A stretch of 64,000 nt of DNA. Source: Acidobacteriaceae bacterium (GTDB lineage: Bacteria > Acidobacteriota > Terriglobia > Terriglobales > Acidobacteriaceae). The notes beneath the pieces were generated by a model. That model was not told the DNA's origin. It was given only the letters and a program-made list of their open reading frames with translations, and made no database searches. The DNA is taken from NCBI GenBank assembly GCA_003168355.1, contig PMSQ01000197.1:20043-84042 (forward strand). The letters run 5' to 3'. The first letter of the stretch is position 1. Each line of letters opens with the position of its first letter. This document shows positions 35,951 through 46,708 of the stretch, in pieces. The translations under genes were made by a program, and so were the position numbers.

Positions 35951-37645
35951 TCAGTAAGGAGATGTAACCACCGCATCTTCGGGATAACCCAGCATCCCAA
36001 ATTCAGGAACGTCGAGGCCTTCTTCCTCCACTTCCGGCGCCACTCGCATGCTTTTCACTTTGTTAACGGACCAGAAGACAGCGTACGTCGCACCGAATGC
36101 CCATACGGCATACAAGGTTGCGCCCATAAGCTGGCACCAGAACTGCCGCATATCTCCGTGGAGCAATCCCGTGACCCCTTGGCCGGCACGTCCCAAGTAG
36201 GACGTTGCGCCCACGCCATTCCATCCGGCGCCATAAGCACCGTCGGCAAAGATACCTACGCTGACGGCGCCCAACCATCCACAGTAGCCGTGTACCGAAA
36301 TCGCGCCACAGGGGTCATCGATCTTGAGAACCCGGTCGTTGAAGAGAACGCCGCCACAGACCAGGCATCCCGCCAGTGCGCCGATGATTGTTGCCGAAGT
36401 CGGAGACACAAAAGCGCACGGAGCAGTGATGGCTACCAAGCCGGCCAGCATTCCATTGCAGGCCATGGTGATGTCGGGTTTGCCGAACGCGCAGTACCAC
36501 AACAGCATCGCAGCCGCGGAGCCCGCGACGGCAGCCAGATTGGTGTTCACTGCGACTACGGAGATACGAAGGTCCGTTGCTCCGAGCGTAGAACCAGGGT
36601 TGAATCCCATCCATCCAAAGAGCAGGATGAACGTCCCGGTCACGACATACACAATGTTATGAGCAGGAAAGACGCGGATCTTCCCCCCCGGTCCATATTT
36701 GCCCAGACGCGGACCCAAAATAATAGCGAGAGCCATGGCGCAGAAACCACCTACCGCATGCACCACAGTCGATCCCGCGAAGTCTACATAGCCGTGACCC
36801 AGGTTCAATGTGGATCCCACTTGCGACAGCCATCCCCCACCCCACGTCCAGCAACCGGAGATCGGGTAAAGGATCGCGCCGATGAAAAGTTCACAAAGCA
36901 GGAACGCCCAAAAGGTGATCCGCTCGCACACCGCGCCGACAATAATGTAGCCAGCCGTTTCCATGAACACGACTTCGAATAGCGTTAGGCAGTTGCTGGC
37001 ACTGTCGTAGGCTGGACCGACAAGGAAGAATCCTTTCCCCCCGACGAATCCCCACTGCCCGCTTCCAATCAGAAAGTGGTTGAGCGTAGGAATGCCCCCA
37101 AGGTTGGTGGGCGCGGCATTGATCGCAACGGCTCCAAACTGGAATGCATATCCAACGGCGTAATAAGCCAGAAACGCAAACACGTAGGCTGCGAAATTCA
37201 GCATCATCAAGTGAGCTGCGTTTTTCTTTCGAACCAGTCCGCAGGTGAGCAGCGCAAACCCCGCCTGCATGAAGAGGACTAGGTAGCCCGTATTCAAGGT
37301 CCAGGCAAAATTTGTCGCGACCCGAACGTGCCCCACACTGTCAGCCAGTTTTAGCACCAGCGGCTCTTTTGCCGCCTGCGCCTGATAGTCATCGAATGCC
37401 TTTTTGTTCGCGGCATAGTCTGGAGCGGTCTTATCGGTGGGCTCGGAAACTACAAAAGAATTTCCGGCAGCATCCACCGCGGTAGTCTTGTCCCCCGTCG
37501 CCGTGCCCGACGGATCGGGCTTTGGCCCATCGTCAGCAAAGCACGGCGTTGACAAGCCAGCGAACAATCCGACGGCTAAAAGGATGGCGGCACCGGTCGA
37601 CACCAACCACAGGCGCAGAAAGTGCCTGTCGGCTCGTTTTGTCAT
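35951..37645 (-). CDS. amtB: Ammonium transporter
   Basis: 564 residues from ATG 37645, with AGGAG nine bases upstream; a longer open frame upstream is not protein-like. A signal peptide ends about TPCFA, then a roughly 75-residue Asp/Thr/Lys-rich stretch (ADDGPKPDPSGTATGDKTT) before the first of eleven core spans (NTGYLVLFMQAGFALL). Twin pore His residues are in PAHNIVYVVTG and SVHGYCGWLGAV. ETAGYIIVGAVCERITFWAF is the family signature. Amt conducts ammonium across the inner membrane. No GlnK gene adjoins it, unlike the common amtB-glnK pairing. Confidence 0.93.
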   Translation of the reverse strand: MTKRADRHFLRLWLVSTGAAILLAVGLFAGLSTPCFADDGPKPDPSGTATGDKTTAVDAAGNSFVVSEPTDKTAPDYAANKKAFDDYQAQAAKEPLVLKLADSVGHVRVATNFAWTLNTGYLVLFMQAGFALLTCGLVRKKNAAHLMMLNFAAYVFAFLAYYAVGYAFQFGAVAINAAPTNLGGIPTLNHFLIGSGQWGFVGGKGFFLVGPAYDSASNCLTLFEVVFMETAGYIIVGAVCERITFWAFLLCELFIGAILYPISGCWTWGGGWLSQVGSTLNLGHGYVDFAGSTVVHAVGGFCAMALAIILGPRLGKYGPGGKIRVFPAHNIVYVVTGTFILLFGWMGFNPGSTLGATDLRISVVAVNTNLAAVAGSAAAMLLWYCAFGKPDITMACNGMLAGLVAITAPCAFVSPTSATIIGALAGCLVCGGVLFNDRVLKIDDPCGAISVHGYCGWLGAVSVGIFADGAYGAGWNGVGATSYLGRAGQGVTGLLHGDMRQFWCQLMGATLYAVWAFGATYAVFWSVNKVKSMRVAPEVEEEGLDVPEFGMLGYPEDAVVTSPY

Positions 37646-37959
37646 GTTTGGTTGCTCCTGTTTTTGCGGGGTGGATAATTCTTTGGTGATCGTACGCCTG
37701 CCGGAAAAGCACCAGCAAATGCCGATACGACCGCACTCGCGAATCTTGGAGGGAAGGGCTGACCCAGGAAAGAGCCGACCCCGATGAGCGCCATTTGCGT
37801 TCAATCGCAGTCCTCTCCCTAATCGCAGACGATAAAGGGATGGATCAATCGAGTCCAATTCAAATTTCTCATAGCGCCGATCAGTGGCTTCAATCATGCT
37901 CGACGCGAATTGCTCAACACGAAACTGCCCGGCACGAATTGCCCGACTTCCAGACGCGC
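37646..37959. other. 314-base amtB upstream region
   Basis: It lies between threonine deaminase and amtB, both on the minus strand, and should hold the amtB promoter. I searched for a sigma-54 GG-N10-GC pair and found none with correct spacing. Short direct repeats of CGAATTGC occur near 37910-37945. Confidence 0.4.
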
Positions 37960-39168
37960 CTACAGAATTCTTTCGTGGGCATAGCCGGCCGCCAGCAACG
38001 CCGCGAGCAACTCGGCGATATGAGCCGGTCCTCTGGTTTCCATGGTGATGTCAATGGCGGTATCGCCCAGATTTACCCCGTGATAAGCCCGGTCGTAAGC
38101 GGTTTCAACAATATTGGCGCGATGCTCGGCCAGGATTCCCGTGAGCCGGTGCAACGCGCCCGGATAGTCCGGCAAATGAACTCGCAAGCGCACCAGCCTG
38201 CCATCTTTCACCAGGCCGCGCTCGATGATCCGGGAAAGCAGCGTAACGTCGATGTTGCCGCCGCACACTAGCACCGCAACCTTTTTGCCCTCGAGTGGAA
38301 GTTTGTGATTTAACATGGCGGCAATGGAAGCCGCGCCCGCGCCTTCCGCCAGAGTTTTCTCCCGCTCCAGCAGCAGCAGAATCGCGTTGGCAATTTCCTC
38401 CTCTTCGACCGTGACAATGTCGTCCACATATTTCTGAACCAGCGGAAATGTCCGTTCGCCGGCTCGTCGCACGGCAATTCCGTCGGCAATCGTCGCAGCG
38501 GGTTTAAGGGTTACAGGTTTTCCTTGCTCGATCGCAGCTTTCATGGAAGGCAACCTGACTGGTTGTACTCCGAAAACTTGGACGCGCGGATTCATCTCTT
38601 TTACCGCACAGGCAATGCCGCCGATCAGTCCTCCTCCGCCAATGGGCGCAATGATCGCCTCGATGTCAGGTTGCTGTTCCAGAATTTCCAGTCCCAACGT
38701 CCCCTGCCCGGCGATGACGGCATCATCGTCGAAAGCGTGAATCAGGGTGAGATGGCGTTCCCGGCTTTGTTGAACCGCCTCCTCATACGCCTCGTCATAA
38801 TTCGTGCCGTGCAGAACCACCTCTGCCCCGTAGGCGCGCGTGGCCGATACTTTCGTGAGCGGCGTGGGCAAAGGCATGTAAATGCTTGCCCGGATTCCCT
38901 GCCGCCCCGCGTGATAGGCCACGCCCTGCGCATGATTTCCAGCGGACGCGGCAATCACCCCCTGGACTCGTTCTTCGGCGGTCAGCGTGAGTAATTTATT
39001 CAGCGCGCCGCGCTCTTTGAAAGCTCCGGTACGCTGCTGATTATCCAGCTTGAGGAAGATTGCGTTATTGGTGAGCGTCGAAAACGTTTCCGAATGCGTA
39101 CAGGGAGAAACGCGAATGGCTTCGCGAATCCGCCCCATCGCAGTTTGAATATCCTGGATCCCAATCAT
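37960..39168 (-). CDS. ilvA: Threonine ammonia-lyase with C-terminal ACT domain
   Basis: 402 residues, the short single-ACT type rather than the longer two-ACT biosynthetic form. The PLP lysine is Lys51 in RTGAFKERGA; the phosphate-binding loop is IGGGGLIGGIA. ASAGNHAQGVAYHA and AGAASIAAM are fold-type II signatures. An ACT module occupies about residues 325-402 (VHLPDYPGALHRLTGILAEH). It deaminates threonine to 2-oxobutanoate and ammonia; the ACT domain implies ligand control. It is downstream of gltBD on the same strand, with a gap of 51 bases. It could be catabolic (TdcB-like) instead of feeding isoleucine. Confidence 0.9.
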   Translation of the reverse strand: MIGIQDIQTAMGRIREAIRVSPCTHSETFSTLTNNAIFLKLDNQQRTGAFKERGALNKLLTLTAEERVQGVIAASAGNHAQGVAYHAGRQGIRASIYMPLPTPLTKVSATRAYGAEVVLHGTNYDEAYEEAVQQSRERHLTLIHAFDDDAVIAGQGTLGLEILEQQPDIEAIIAPIGGGGLIGGIACAVKEMNPRVQVFGVQPVRLPSMKAAIEQGKPVTLKPAATIADGIAVRRAGERTFPLVQKYVDDIVTVEEEEIANAILLLLEREKTLAEGAGAASIAAMLNHKLPLEGKKVAVLVCGGNIDVTLLSRIIERGLVKDGRLVRLRVHLPDYPGALHRLTGILAEHRANIVETAYDRAYHGVNLGDTAIDITMETRGPAHIAELLAALLAAGYAHERIL

Positions 39169-39219
39169 TGCGTTCGCGCAGTCATCATACCTTGGGATCG
39201 TCGCCGGTGGTCACGATTA

Positions 39220-40671
39220 TCACGCGATTTGCTGCGCTGCGGAAAGCAGGGGAGCAGTACGCACGGCCGCAGCTCTTAGGTATGTATCAACCGCCGCAGC
39301 CGCCTTGCGGCCCTCGGAAATGGCCCACACCACAAGCGATTGGCCTCGCCGCATGTCACCCGCCGCAAAGACGCCCGTCACGGAGGACATGTAGTTCTGA
39401 TCGGTCGCCACATTGCCGCGCTGGTCGAGCACGACTCCCAACTGCTCGATCATCCCATTTCGAACCGGACCGAGGAAGCCCATCGCAATGAGCACCAGGT
39501 CTGCTTCAATGGTGAATTCGCTGCCCGGAATCGGCTCGAATTTCGGCGGAGGACCAACGCGCACGGCATGCAGTTGTTTGACGCCGCCCGCCTCGCCAGT
39601 GAATTTTGTAGTGGCAATGCTCCAGTCGCGAATGCCGCCTTCCTCGTGCGCTCCTTCCGTCCGAAGCTGCATCGGCCACAGCGGCCAGGGAGTCAGTGGT
39701 GACCGCTCATCTGACGGCTTGGGCATGATCTCGAACTGATACACCGAAATCGGCTTTTGACGATGACACGTTCCCAGGCAGTCTGCGCCGGTGTCGCCGC
39801 CTCCGATGATGACCACTCGTTTGCCGGTAGCCAGGATCTCGGTTTCTGCTTCGACCGTGTCTCCGAGGCAGCGCCTGTTCTGTTGCGGCAGGTATTCCAT
39901 TGCAAAATGAATTCCCTTCAGCTCACGCCCTGGAACCTTGAGATCACGTGGATGCTCAGATCCGCCCGCCAGCACAATGGCGTCGAAGTCACGGCGCAGA
40001 TCTTCCACCGCAACATTTTTCCCAACTTCAGCACCGGTAACGAACTTCACGCCTTCAGTCGACATCTGCTCCAGCCGGCGATCGATAATGTGTTTCTCCA
40101 GCTTGAACTGCGGAATTCCGTAGCGCAACAATCCGCCGATGCGGTCTGCCTTTTCGTAGACCACAACCGCATGCCCGGCGCGGCACAGTTGCTGCGCCGC
40201 CGCCAGTCCCGCCGGTCCAGAACCCACAACCGCAACCTTCTTGCCGCTGCGAACCTTTGGCGGTTCAGGCCGGATCCAGCCTTCCAGAAATCCGCGCTCC
40301 ACAATGTTCTTTTCGTTTTGTTTGATCGTCACTGCCGGCTGGTTGATACTCAGCACGCACGACGCTTCGCACGGCGCGGGGCAAATGCGGCCGGTGAACT
40401 CAGGAAAATTGTTAGTCGCGTGCAACTGCCGGACCGCGTCCTTCCAGCGTCCGCGATACACCAGATCGTTCCAGTCGGGAATCAGGTTGTTGACCGGACA
40501 ACCTGTCTGGCAGAAAGGTACGCCGCAATCCATGCAGCGTGCGCCCTGTTTCCTGAGGGTCTCTTCAGGAAGATCGAGATAAATTTCGAACCAATCATTC
40601 ACCCGCTGCGTGACGGGACGGCGCGGGGCAAGTTCTCGAGAATATTCCAGAAAGCCGGTGGTCTTACCCAT
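39220..40671 (-). CDS. gltD: Glutamate synthase small subunit
   Basis: 483 residues from ATG 40671, overlapping the gltB stop by eight bases. Cys-rich segments [17 protein letters not shown] and CPAPCEASC bind 4Fe-4S clusters. [13 protein letters not shown] (FAD) and [10 protein letters not shown] (NADPH) are the two nucleotide sites. [13 protein letters not shown] is nearly diagnostic of GltD. It passes electrons from NADPH to GltB for glutamate formation in the cytoplasm. Coupling to gltB ensures stoichiometry. The C-terminal [15 protein letters not shown] is normal, so the gene is complete. Confidence 0.95.
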   Translation of the reverse strand: MGKTTGFLEYSRELAPRRPVTQRVNDWFEIYLDLPEETLRKQGARCMDCGVPFCQTGCPVNNLIPDWNDLVYRGRWKDAVRQLHATNNFPEFTGRICPAPCEASCVLSINQPAVTIKQNEKNIVERGFLEGWIRPEPPKVRSGKKVAVVGSGPAGLAAAQQLCRAGHAVVVYEKADRIGGLLRYGIPQFKLEKHIIDRRLEQMSTEGVKFVTGAEVGKNVAVEDLRRDFDAIVLAGGSEHPRDLKVPGRELKGIHFAMEYLPQQNRRCLGDTVEAETEILATGKRVVIIGGGDTGADCLGTCHRQKPISVYQFEIMPKPSDERSPLTPWPLWPMQLRTEGAHEEGGIRDWSIATTKFTGEAGGVKQLHAVRVGPPPKFEPIPGSEFTIEADLVLIAMGFLGPVRNGMIEQLGVVLDQRGNVATDQNYMSSVTGVFAAGDMRRGQSLVVWAISEGRKAAAAVDTYLRAAAVRTAPLLSAAQQIA

Positions 40672-43600
40672 GTTGAACCGGCCCATTCTGCACCCGCGCA
40701 TCGTGCACGTGCTCAGTGTGCGTGAGAGCCGCCAACTGCTGGCTCGATCCATAAACCTCGCGCCTGCGGCTCATCCCCAGCACTCGTTTGAATTCGTGTG
40801 GAAAAACCTTGATGAAGCGCGGCAGCATCTCAGGCCAGTTTTCGAGAATCCACTTTGCGCGGCGGCTGCCAGTCAACTCCAGATGCCGGGCAACAAGTTC
40901 TCTTACGGTCTGCACATCTTGCACTTCGACCACGGGCTCAAGATCGACAGAACCTAGATTGCATCGCTCTTCCATAAAGTTGCGGCGCTCCTCAAAGACA
41001 TAGGCCACGCCCCCGCTCATGCCGGCGGCGAAATTTCTTCCACACGATCCCAGCACTAGCACCAGTCCCTTCGTCATGTACTCGCAGCCGTGATCGCCAA
41101 CTCCCTCCACCACTGCGGTCGCTCCGGAGTTGCGAACTGCGAACCGCTCTCCGGCGACTCCGTTGAAAAAAGCTTCTCCGCTGGTAGCGCCGTAGAGCGC
41201 AACATTTCCGATCAGGATGTTCTCTTCGGGAGCGAACCCGGAGGTTCGCGGGGGGTACACGACCAGACGCCCACCGGACAAGCCTTTGCCGACGTAGTCG
41301 TTCGCTTCCCCTTCGAGAGTGAGAGTGACACCGTTTGCCAGAAATGCACCCAGGCTTTGCCCAGCCGATCCCGTCAACTGAATCCGAATCGTGTCGTCCG
41401 GCATTCCCGCGGAACCGTACTTGCGGGCTATTTCCCCACTTAGCATCGTACCCACCGTGCGATGCACATTGCGCACGGGCAAGTTGATCTCGACCGGAAC
41501 GAGCGTATCAATGGCGGCGCGCGACGCGGCAAGAATCTTGTGATCGAGTGCCTCCTCCAGTCCGTGATCCTGCGCCTGCATGCATCGCCGGGCCACACGC
41601 GATGGCATCGGCGGGCTGTAGAGAATCGCCGAAAGATCGAGGCCTCGCGCCTTCCAGTGATCGATGGCAGGCTCAGCATCAAGCATGTCAACCCGCCCCA
41701 CCATCTCATCGAAGCTGCGGAACCCCAGCTCCGCCATGTACTGCCGCACTTGTTCGGCAAGAAAGAAAAAGAAATTGATCACGTGCTCGGGCTGCCCCTG
41801 GAACTGCTTTCGCAGCACAGGATCTTGTGTCGCAATACCCACCGAGCAGGTATTGAGATGACACTTTCGCATCATCACGCATCCCATCGCCACCAACGGT
41901 GTTGTGGCAAACCCGAATTCCTCCGCGCCCAGCAGCGCCGCAATGACGACATCCCGGCCCGTCTGCAATTTGCCGTCAGTTTGTACCCGAATGCGGCTGC
42001 GTAGGTCGTTCAACAGCAGCACCTGCTGTGTCTCCGCCAATCCCAATTCCCACGGAATGCCCGCGTGTTTGATGGAACTCAGCGGCGACGCACCGGTTCC
42101 ACCGCTGTCCCCGCTGATCAGAACCACATCGGCGTGCGCCTTCGCTACGCCTGCGGCCACCGTGCCCACGCCCGACTCGGCCACCAGTTTCACCGCGATG
42201 CGGGCTTGCGGGTTGATGTTCTTCAGGTCGTAGATCAGTTGCGCGAGATCTTCGATGGAGTAAATGTCATGATGCGGCGGCGGCGAAATGAGCCCAACCC
42301 CGGCAATGGAGTGCCGCAAACGCGCGATCACTTCGTCCACCTTATGTCCTGGAAGTTGACCGCCCTCTCCGGGCTTAGCCCCCTGCGCCATCTTGATCTG
42401 CAATTCGTCTGCGTTCACCAGATAATTCGCCGTCACGCCGAAGCGCGCCGAAGCAACCTGCTTCACAGCGCTGCGCCGCAGGTCTCCGTTCGCATCTGGC
42501 AGGAACCGCCCTTCATCTTCTCCACCTTCGCCCGTGTTCGACTTGCCCCCAATGCGATTCATGGCGATCGCGAGGGTCTCATGCGCTTCTTTGCTGATGG
42601 AGCCGAATGACATCGCCCCCGTGTTAAAGCGCTTCACAATTTCCTTGGCGGACTCGACCTCTTCAACCGGAACCGGCGTTTCGCTCTTCTTCAAGTTCAT
42701 CAAACCGCGGAGCGTACACAAGCTGCTGCTCTGCTTGTCGATGAGCTCGGTGTATTCCTGAAAGGTCTGAAAGCTCTCTTGCCGCACGGCCTGCTGCAGT
42801 TTGCTGATGGTCAGCGGATTCAGCAGGTGATACTCGCCATCCACACGCTGGTGGTAGCTGCCTCCCACCGCAAGCTCGGTCTCGAATTCAGTCACGGGAC
42901 GCAGCGAATGCTCGTGCTTAACCTGTGATTCGCGAGCGAGAACGTCGAGCCCCAGACCTTCCAGGCGCGACGTTGTCCCCGCGAAATAGGCCTCCACCAA
43001 CTCTTTGTTCAATCCGATTGCTTCGAAAACCTGGGCTCCCTGATAGCTCTGCAAGGTCGAAATCCCCATCTTCGCAAAGGTCTTTAACAGCCCCTTCTTC
43101 ACCGACTTCATAAAATTCTTCACCGCAAGCTCAGGAGTAATGCCGTCAGCCAGCTCGCCGCGCCACGCAAGATTCTCCACCGTCTCCAGCGCCAGATAAG
43201 GATTGATTGCGCTCGCTCCATATCCGCTAAGCAAGGCGAAGTGCATCACCTCGCGCGGCTCGCCGGATTCGGTGATGAGAGCCACCTGAGTTCGCGTCTC
43301 TTCTCTGACCAGCAGGTTATGCACGGCCGCAAGCGCCAGCAAGCACGGGATGGGCGCGTAGTCCTTGTCGACTCCGCGATCGGAAAGAATCAGCAGAGAG
43401 TATCCCGCCCTTACCGACAATGACGCCCTCTGGCACAACTCGTCGAGCGCCCGCTTCAGCCCGGCTTCTGCTTCGCTTGCCCGGAACAGCGCAGGCAGCG
43501 TGGTGGCAAGCAGATCCCGGTGCGACACCCGGCGCAGCTTCTCCAATTCGCGATTGCTCAGCAGCGGATGCTCCAGCTTCAACATGTGGCAGTTTTCCGG

Positions 43601-45283
43601 CGCTTCCTCGAGAATGTTGCGCTCGCTGCCGATGTAGCTGATCAGCGACATCACCATTTCCTCGCGAATGGGATCAATCGGAGGATTAGTCACCTGCGCG
43701 AACAACTGCTTGAAATAATTGAACAGCGGCTGCGGCCGGTCTGAGAGACAAGCTAGCGGCGTGTCCGTTCCCATCGAGCCAACCGGTTCTTCTCCCGCCG
43801 AAGCCATGGGCCCAAGGATCATTCGCAGATCTTCGTCGGTATAACCGAAGGCGCGCTGCCGGCGGAGAAGGGTCTCAGGGTTAGGCGGGTGCGTCCGCGA
43901 AGGCTCGGGCAGTTGGTTCATCGTAATCTGGTTATCCGTGAGCCATTGCGCGTACGGTTGCTGCGAGGCCAGTCGATGCTTGATCTCCTTATCCGCAACG
44001 ATGCGGCCCTCGACCGTATCCACCAGAAACATTTTTCCCGGTTGCAGCCGGCCTTTGGTTTTAACTTGCTCCGGCGCCACATCCAGCACACCGGCCTCCG
44101 AGGCCATAATCACGACGTCATCATGAGTCACCACATATCTTCCGGGTCGCAGGCCGTTGCGGTCGAGCGTGGCTCCGATGACACGGCCGTCCGTGAACGC
44201 GACCGCTGCCGGACCATCCCACGGCTCCATCAGGCACGCGTGATATTCATAAAAAGCCCGCTTCTCGGGTTTCATGTGCGGATTCCCCGCCCACGCTTCC
44301 GGAATCAACATCGCCATCGCATGAGGCAGGCTGCGCCCGGCCTGCAGCAAAAGTTCGAGCGCGTTGTCGAAACTGGCGGAGTCGCTCCCCTCCGGCTCGA
44401 TGATGGGAAACAGTTTTTTCAGATCCTCGCCAAACAGTGGCGATGCCAGCAACGACTGGCGAGCGTGCATCCAGTTAACATTGCCCCGGAGCGTGTTGAT
44501 CTCTCCGTTGTGCGCAATATAACGATAAGGATGCGCGCGCTGCCAACTCGGAAACGTGTTCGTCGAGAAGCGCTGGTGAACCAGACAGAGCGCACTGGTC
44601 ACATCCGGATCGGAAAGCTCGCGGTAGAAGCTCGTGAGCTGCGAAGCCAGCACCAACCCTTTGTAGACGACTGTCCGGCAAGAAAGAGAAGGACTGTAAA
44701 ACATCCCTGCATCTTCAATACCCGACTCGCGGACTTCATTTTCTGCGCGCTTGCGCACCACGTACAATTTGCGCTCGAATGCGTCTTCATCCAGACCCGC
44801 TGGCCGTCCGACAAAAATCTGCTGGATGTAAGGTTGCGAGGCTCGCGCCACACGCCCGATCGCCGATGCGTACACCGGCATATCCCTCCAGCCCAGCACC
44901 GCCAAACCCTCTTCGCGGACGATTCGCTCAAGAATCCCCTCGCACTGCAACCGCGGGTGCTTTTCCACCGGAAGAAATGTCATTCCCACGCCGTAAGAAC
45001 CGGGCAGGGGCAGCTCGAATCCCAGCTTGGCGCATTCTCGCGCGTAAAATTTGTGAGGAATCTGAATCAGCACACCGGCGCCGTCGCCGGTCTCGGAGTC
45101 GCAACCACAGGCGCCGCGATGCGCCAGATTCAGCAGTACCTGGATCCCTTTGAGGAGGATGTCATGGCTCTTCTCGCCCCGGACACTGGCCACGAACCCG
45201 ATCCCGCAGGCATCATGCTCTTGCGCAGGATCGTACAGACCTTGCGCCGGCGGCATGCCATTCATAAGCCTTGCACGGGACAT
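40664..45283 (-). CDS. gltB: Glutamate synthase large subunit
   Basis: 1539 residues from ATG 45283, preceded by GGAGA. The propeptide ends before Cys26 in EHDACGIGF, the N-terminal nucleophile of the class II glutaminase domain (to about 430). A central domain and the FMN/TIM-barrel synthase domain follow. The 3Fe-4S motif is Cys-x5-Cys-x4-Cys in [14 protein letters not shown] (near residue 1137), and the C-terminal beta-helix holds [12 protein letters not shown]. It converts glutamine plus 2-oxoglutarate to two glutamates. Together with GltD and AmtB nearby it forms the main ammonium assimilation route. Confidence 0.96.
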   Translation of the reverse strand: MSRARLMNGMPPAQGLYDPAQEHDACGIGFVASVRGEKSHDILLKGIQVLLNLAHRGACGCDSETGDGAGVLIQIPHKFYARECAKLGFELPLPGSYGVGMTFLPVEKHPRLQCEGILERIVREEGLAVLGWRDMPVYASAIGRVARASQPYIQQIFVGRPAGLDEDAFERKLYVVRKRAENEVRESGIEDAGMFYSPSLSCRTVVYKGLVLASQLTSFYRELSDPDVTSALCLVHQRFSTNTFPSWQRAHPYRYIAHNGEINTLRGNVNWMHARQSLLASPLFGEDLKKLFPIIEPEGSDSASFDNALELLLQAGRSLPHAMAMLIPEAWAGNPHMKPEKRAFYEYHACLMEPWDGPAAVAFTDGRVIGATLDRNGLRPGRYVVTHDDVVIMASEAGVLDVAPEQVKTKGRLQPGKMFLVDTVEGRIVADKEIKHRLASQQPYAQWLTDNQITMNQLPEPSRTHPPNPETLLRRQRAFGYTDEDLRMILGPMASAGEEPVGSMGTDTPLACLSDRPQPLFNYFKQLFAQVTNPPIDPIREEMVMSLISYIGSERNILEEAPENCHMLKLEHPLLSNRELEKLRRVSHRDLLATTLPALFRASEAEAGLKRALDELCQRASLSVRAGYSLLILSDRGVDKDYAPIPCLLALAAVHNLLVREETRTQVALITESGEPREVMHFALLSGYGASAINPYLALETVENLAWRGELADGITPELAVKNFMKSVKKGLLKTFAKMGISTLQSYQGAQVFEAIGLNKELVEAYFAGTTSRLEGLGLDVLARESQVKHEHSLRPVTEFETELAVGGSYHQRVDGEYHLLNPLTISKLQQAVRQESFQTFQEYTELIDKQSSSLCTLRGLMNLKKSETPVPVEEVESAKEIVKRFNTGAMSFGSISKEAHETLAIAMNRIGGKSNTGEGGEDEGRFLPDANGDLRRSAVKQVASARFGVTANYLVNADELQIKMAQGAKPGEGGQLPGHKVDEVIARLRHSIAGVGLISPPPHHDIYSIEDLAQLIYDLKNINPQARIAVKLVAESGVGTVAAGVAKAHADVVLISGDSGGTGASPLSSIKHAGIPWELGLAETQQVLLLNDLRSRIRVQTDGKLQTGRDVVIAALLGAEEFGFATTPLVAMGCVMMRKCHLNTCSVGIATQDPVLRKQFQGQPEHVINFFFFLAEQVRQYMAELGFRSFDEMVGRVDMLDAEPAIDHWKARGLDLSAILYSPPMPSRVARRCMQAQDHGLEEALDHKILAASRAAIDTLVPVEINLPVRNVHRTVGTMLSGEIARKYGSAGMPDDTIRIQLTGSAGQSLGAFLANGVTLTLEGEANDYVGKGLSGGRLVVYPPRTSGFAPEENILIGNVALYGATSGEAFFNGVAGERFAVRNSGATAVVEGVGDHGCEYMTKGLVLVLGSCGRNFAAGMSGGVAYVFEERRNFMEERCNLGSVDLEPVVEVQDVQTVRELVARHLELTGSRRAKWILENWPEMLPRFIKVFPHEFKRVLGMSRRREVYGSSQQLAALTHTEHVHDARVQNGPVQHG

Positions 45284-45585
45284 TACAGCTTCTCCGGGGG
45301 TGAATTTGCTACCACGAATCGGGCTGTTCCTGAACTCGAGCCAAAGGCTGCGGGCGCAGCCCACACCTCACTCCAAGCCTACCTCGCAAATTCTGTGATA
45401 AGCCCTCGCTCTCGACAAGTACAACTCAGAATTTCGATGCGGCGTATGTGAATTTCAGAATCGTGCTTCGCACCGCTTGGCCGCCTTTCGAGCGAGCGAT
45501 TGAGGTTCTCGCGAACCGGGGTCCCGGCCGTCGCGATACCGCCGATCGAAACTCTCAGGATCCCTGAATGGTGTAGCCTAAAAGC
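45284..45585. other. 302-base divergent region upstream of gltB
   Basis: It separates gltB from the plus-strand two-span protein gene and should hold promoters in both directions. No clear promoter hexamers, operator palindromes or leader structure were recognised. Confidence 0.4.
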
Positions 45586-45879
45586 ATGCCGCCGACCCCG
45601 CGACCGCCCCGCTGGTATACCATTCCGGTGCGCGTCCTGCTGGTGACGTTCATCGGTACGCTCATCTCGTTCGCCGTCAGCCTCCTGCTCGGCATCATCG
45701 GGATCGTGGCCGTCTCAGCTCTGCGCCGGGTCCATCCCAACCTGACCGCAGCCTACCGCCAAGTCGCTTTTCCCGCAGCCGTGGTCGCCGGAAGCATCAT
45801 TTTTGTGCTCGCGCTGACTATGGAAATCCGCCACTACCGCCAGTCCAAGGCCTTGGCCGCGATCGCGAGGATGAGCTGA
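45586..45879 (+). CDS. Small two-span membrane protein
   Basis: 97 residues. A Pro-rich N-terminus (MPPTPRPPRWYT) is followed by a span VLLVTFIGTLISFAVSLLLGIIGIV, a loop RRVHPNLTAAYR, a second span VVAGSIIFVLALTM and a basic tail. No family recognised; the PRPPRWYTIPVR start resembles short acidobacterial envelope proteins. Its TGA abuts the GTG of the amidotransferase gene with no gap, so the two are likely co-translated. Confidence 0.6.
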   Translation: MPPTPRPPRWYTIPVRVLLVTFIGTLISFAVSLLLGIIGIVAVSALRRVHPNLTAAYRQVAFPAAVVAGSIIFVLALTMEIRHYRQSKALAAIARMS

Positions 45880-46707
45880 GTGCCAACTAACTCCCGGCCC
45901 CGCATCGCCATCCCCATGCCGCACTCGATTGACCACGAATATGCCGAACGCGCCATCCCACAATACGAGCGCGCCATCGAACAAGCGGGGGGCGAGCCGG
46001 TCCGTATTCCGCTCGACCAGACTCCCGCCGAAGTGGTGAAAATCATCGAGCACTGCGACGGCGTGCTCCTGCCCGGCAGCAATGCCGATGTCGATCCCTC
46101 CAGGTTCGGCGCAGCCCGCTCGCCGCACACCGCCGCCGCCGACTCGCGGCGCGACACCGTCGACGATCTCCTGTTGCAGGACGCATACAACACGCGCAAG
46201 CCTGTTCTCGGCATCTGTTACGGCCTGCAGAGCCTCAATGTCTACCGCGCCGGATCGCTCATCCAGCACATCCCGGATTTTCTGCCGGAAGATCTGCGCA
46301 CGCGCGTCGATCACGAAGCAGGAAAGAAAGTTGCAGTTGCACACGCTGTCGAGATTGAGAATGATTCAAGGCTGGCGGAAATCGTGAAGAGGGAAGACTG
46401 GGGAGGGCACGGCTTCAGCCGTACCGATGCGACTGCGGGAAAAAGTCTGGCTTTAGTCCCTGGGGAGAATAAGCTCTTGCTGCCAGTGAACTCTTCCCAT
46501 CACCAATCGGCCGACGCGATCGGCGACGACCTGCGTATCTCCGCGCGCTGTCCCGACGACGGCATCATCGAAGCCCTGGAAGGAACTACCCCAGATCACT
46601 TCGTCCTCGCCGTGCAATGGCATCCCGAGCGCTCCGTCGAGGAAGACGCACCCTCCCGCGCCATCTTCCGCGCCCTGATCCAAGCAGCGGAAGCGCGGCC
46701 CAAGTAG
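45880..46707 (+). CDS. Class I glutamine-amidotransferase-like hydrolase (peptidase C26)
   Basis: 275 residues. The nucleophile Cys is in LGICYGLQSLNVYRAG (about residue 111); the His-Glu pair is VQWHPERS near the C-terminus. GVLLPGSNADVDPSRFGA is a family signature of gamma-glutamyl-gamma-aminobutyrate hydrolases (PuuD type). It hydrolyses a gamma-glutamyl amide, perhaps in polyamine catabolism. The start is GTG, immediately after the preceding stop. No puu genes are in the window, so the substrate remains open. Confidence 0.82.
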   Translation: MPTNSRPRIAIPMPHSIDHEYAERAIPQYERAIEQAGGEPVRIPLDQTPAEVVKIIEHCDGVLLPGSNADVDPSRFGAARSPHTAAADSRRDTVDDLLLQDAYNTRKPVLGICYGLQSLNVYRAGSLIQHIPDFLPEDLRTRVDHEAGKKVAVAHAVEIENDSRLAEIVKREDWGGHGFSRTDATAGKSLALVPGENKLLLPVNSSHHQSADAIGDDLRISARCPDDGIIEALEGTTPDHFVLAVQWHPERSVEEDAPSRAIFRALIQAAEARPK

Positions 46708-46708
46708 C

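Noticed and set aside
35936-36982. 348-codon plus-strand open frame opposite amtB
   Set aside because: The reverse strand encodes a clear transporter; this frame has no hydrophobic or domain structure.
37646-37959. Sigma-54 promoter upstream of amtB
   Set aside because: GGCACGAATTGC-like matches have GG and GC eight rather than ten bases apart and lie on the wrong strand.
43889-45451. 520-codon plus-strand open frame opposite gltB
   Set aside because: It is antisense to an unambiguous gltB, Arg/His-rich, with no ribosome binding site or domain; a GC-rich shadow frame.
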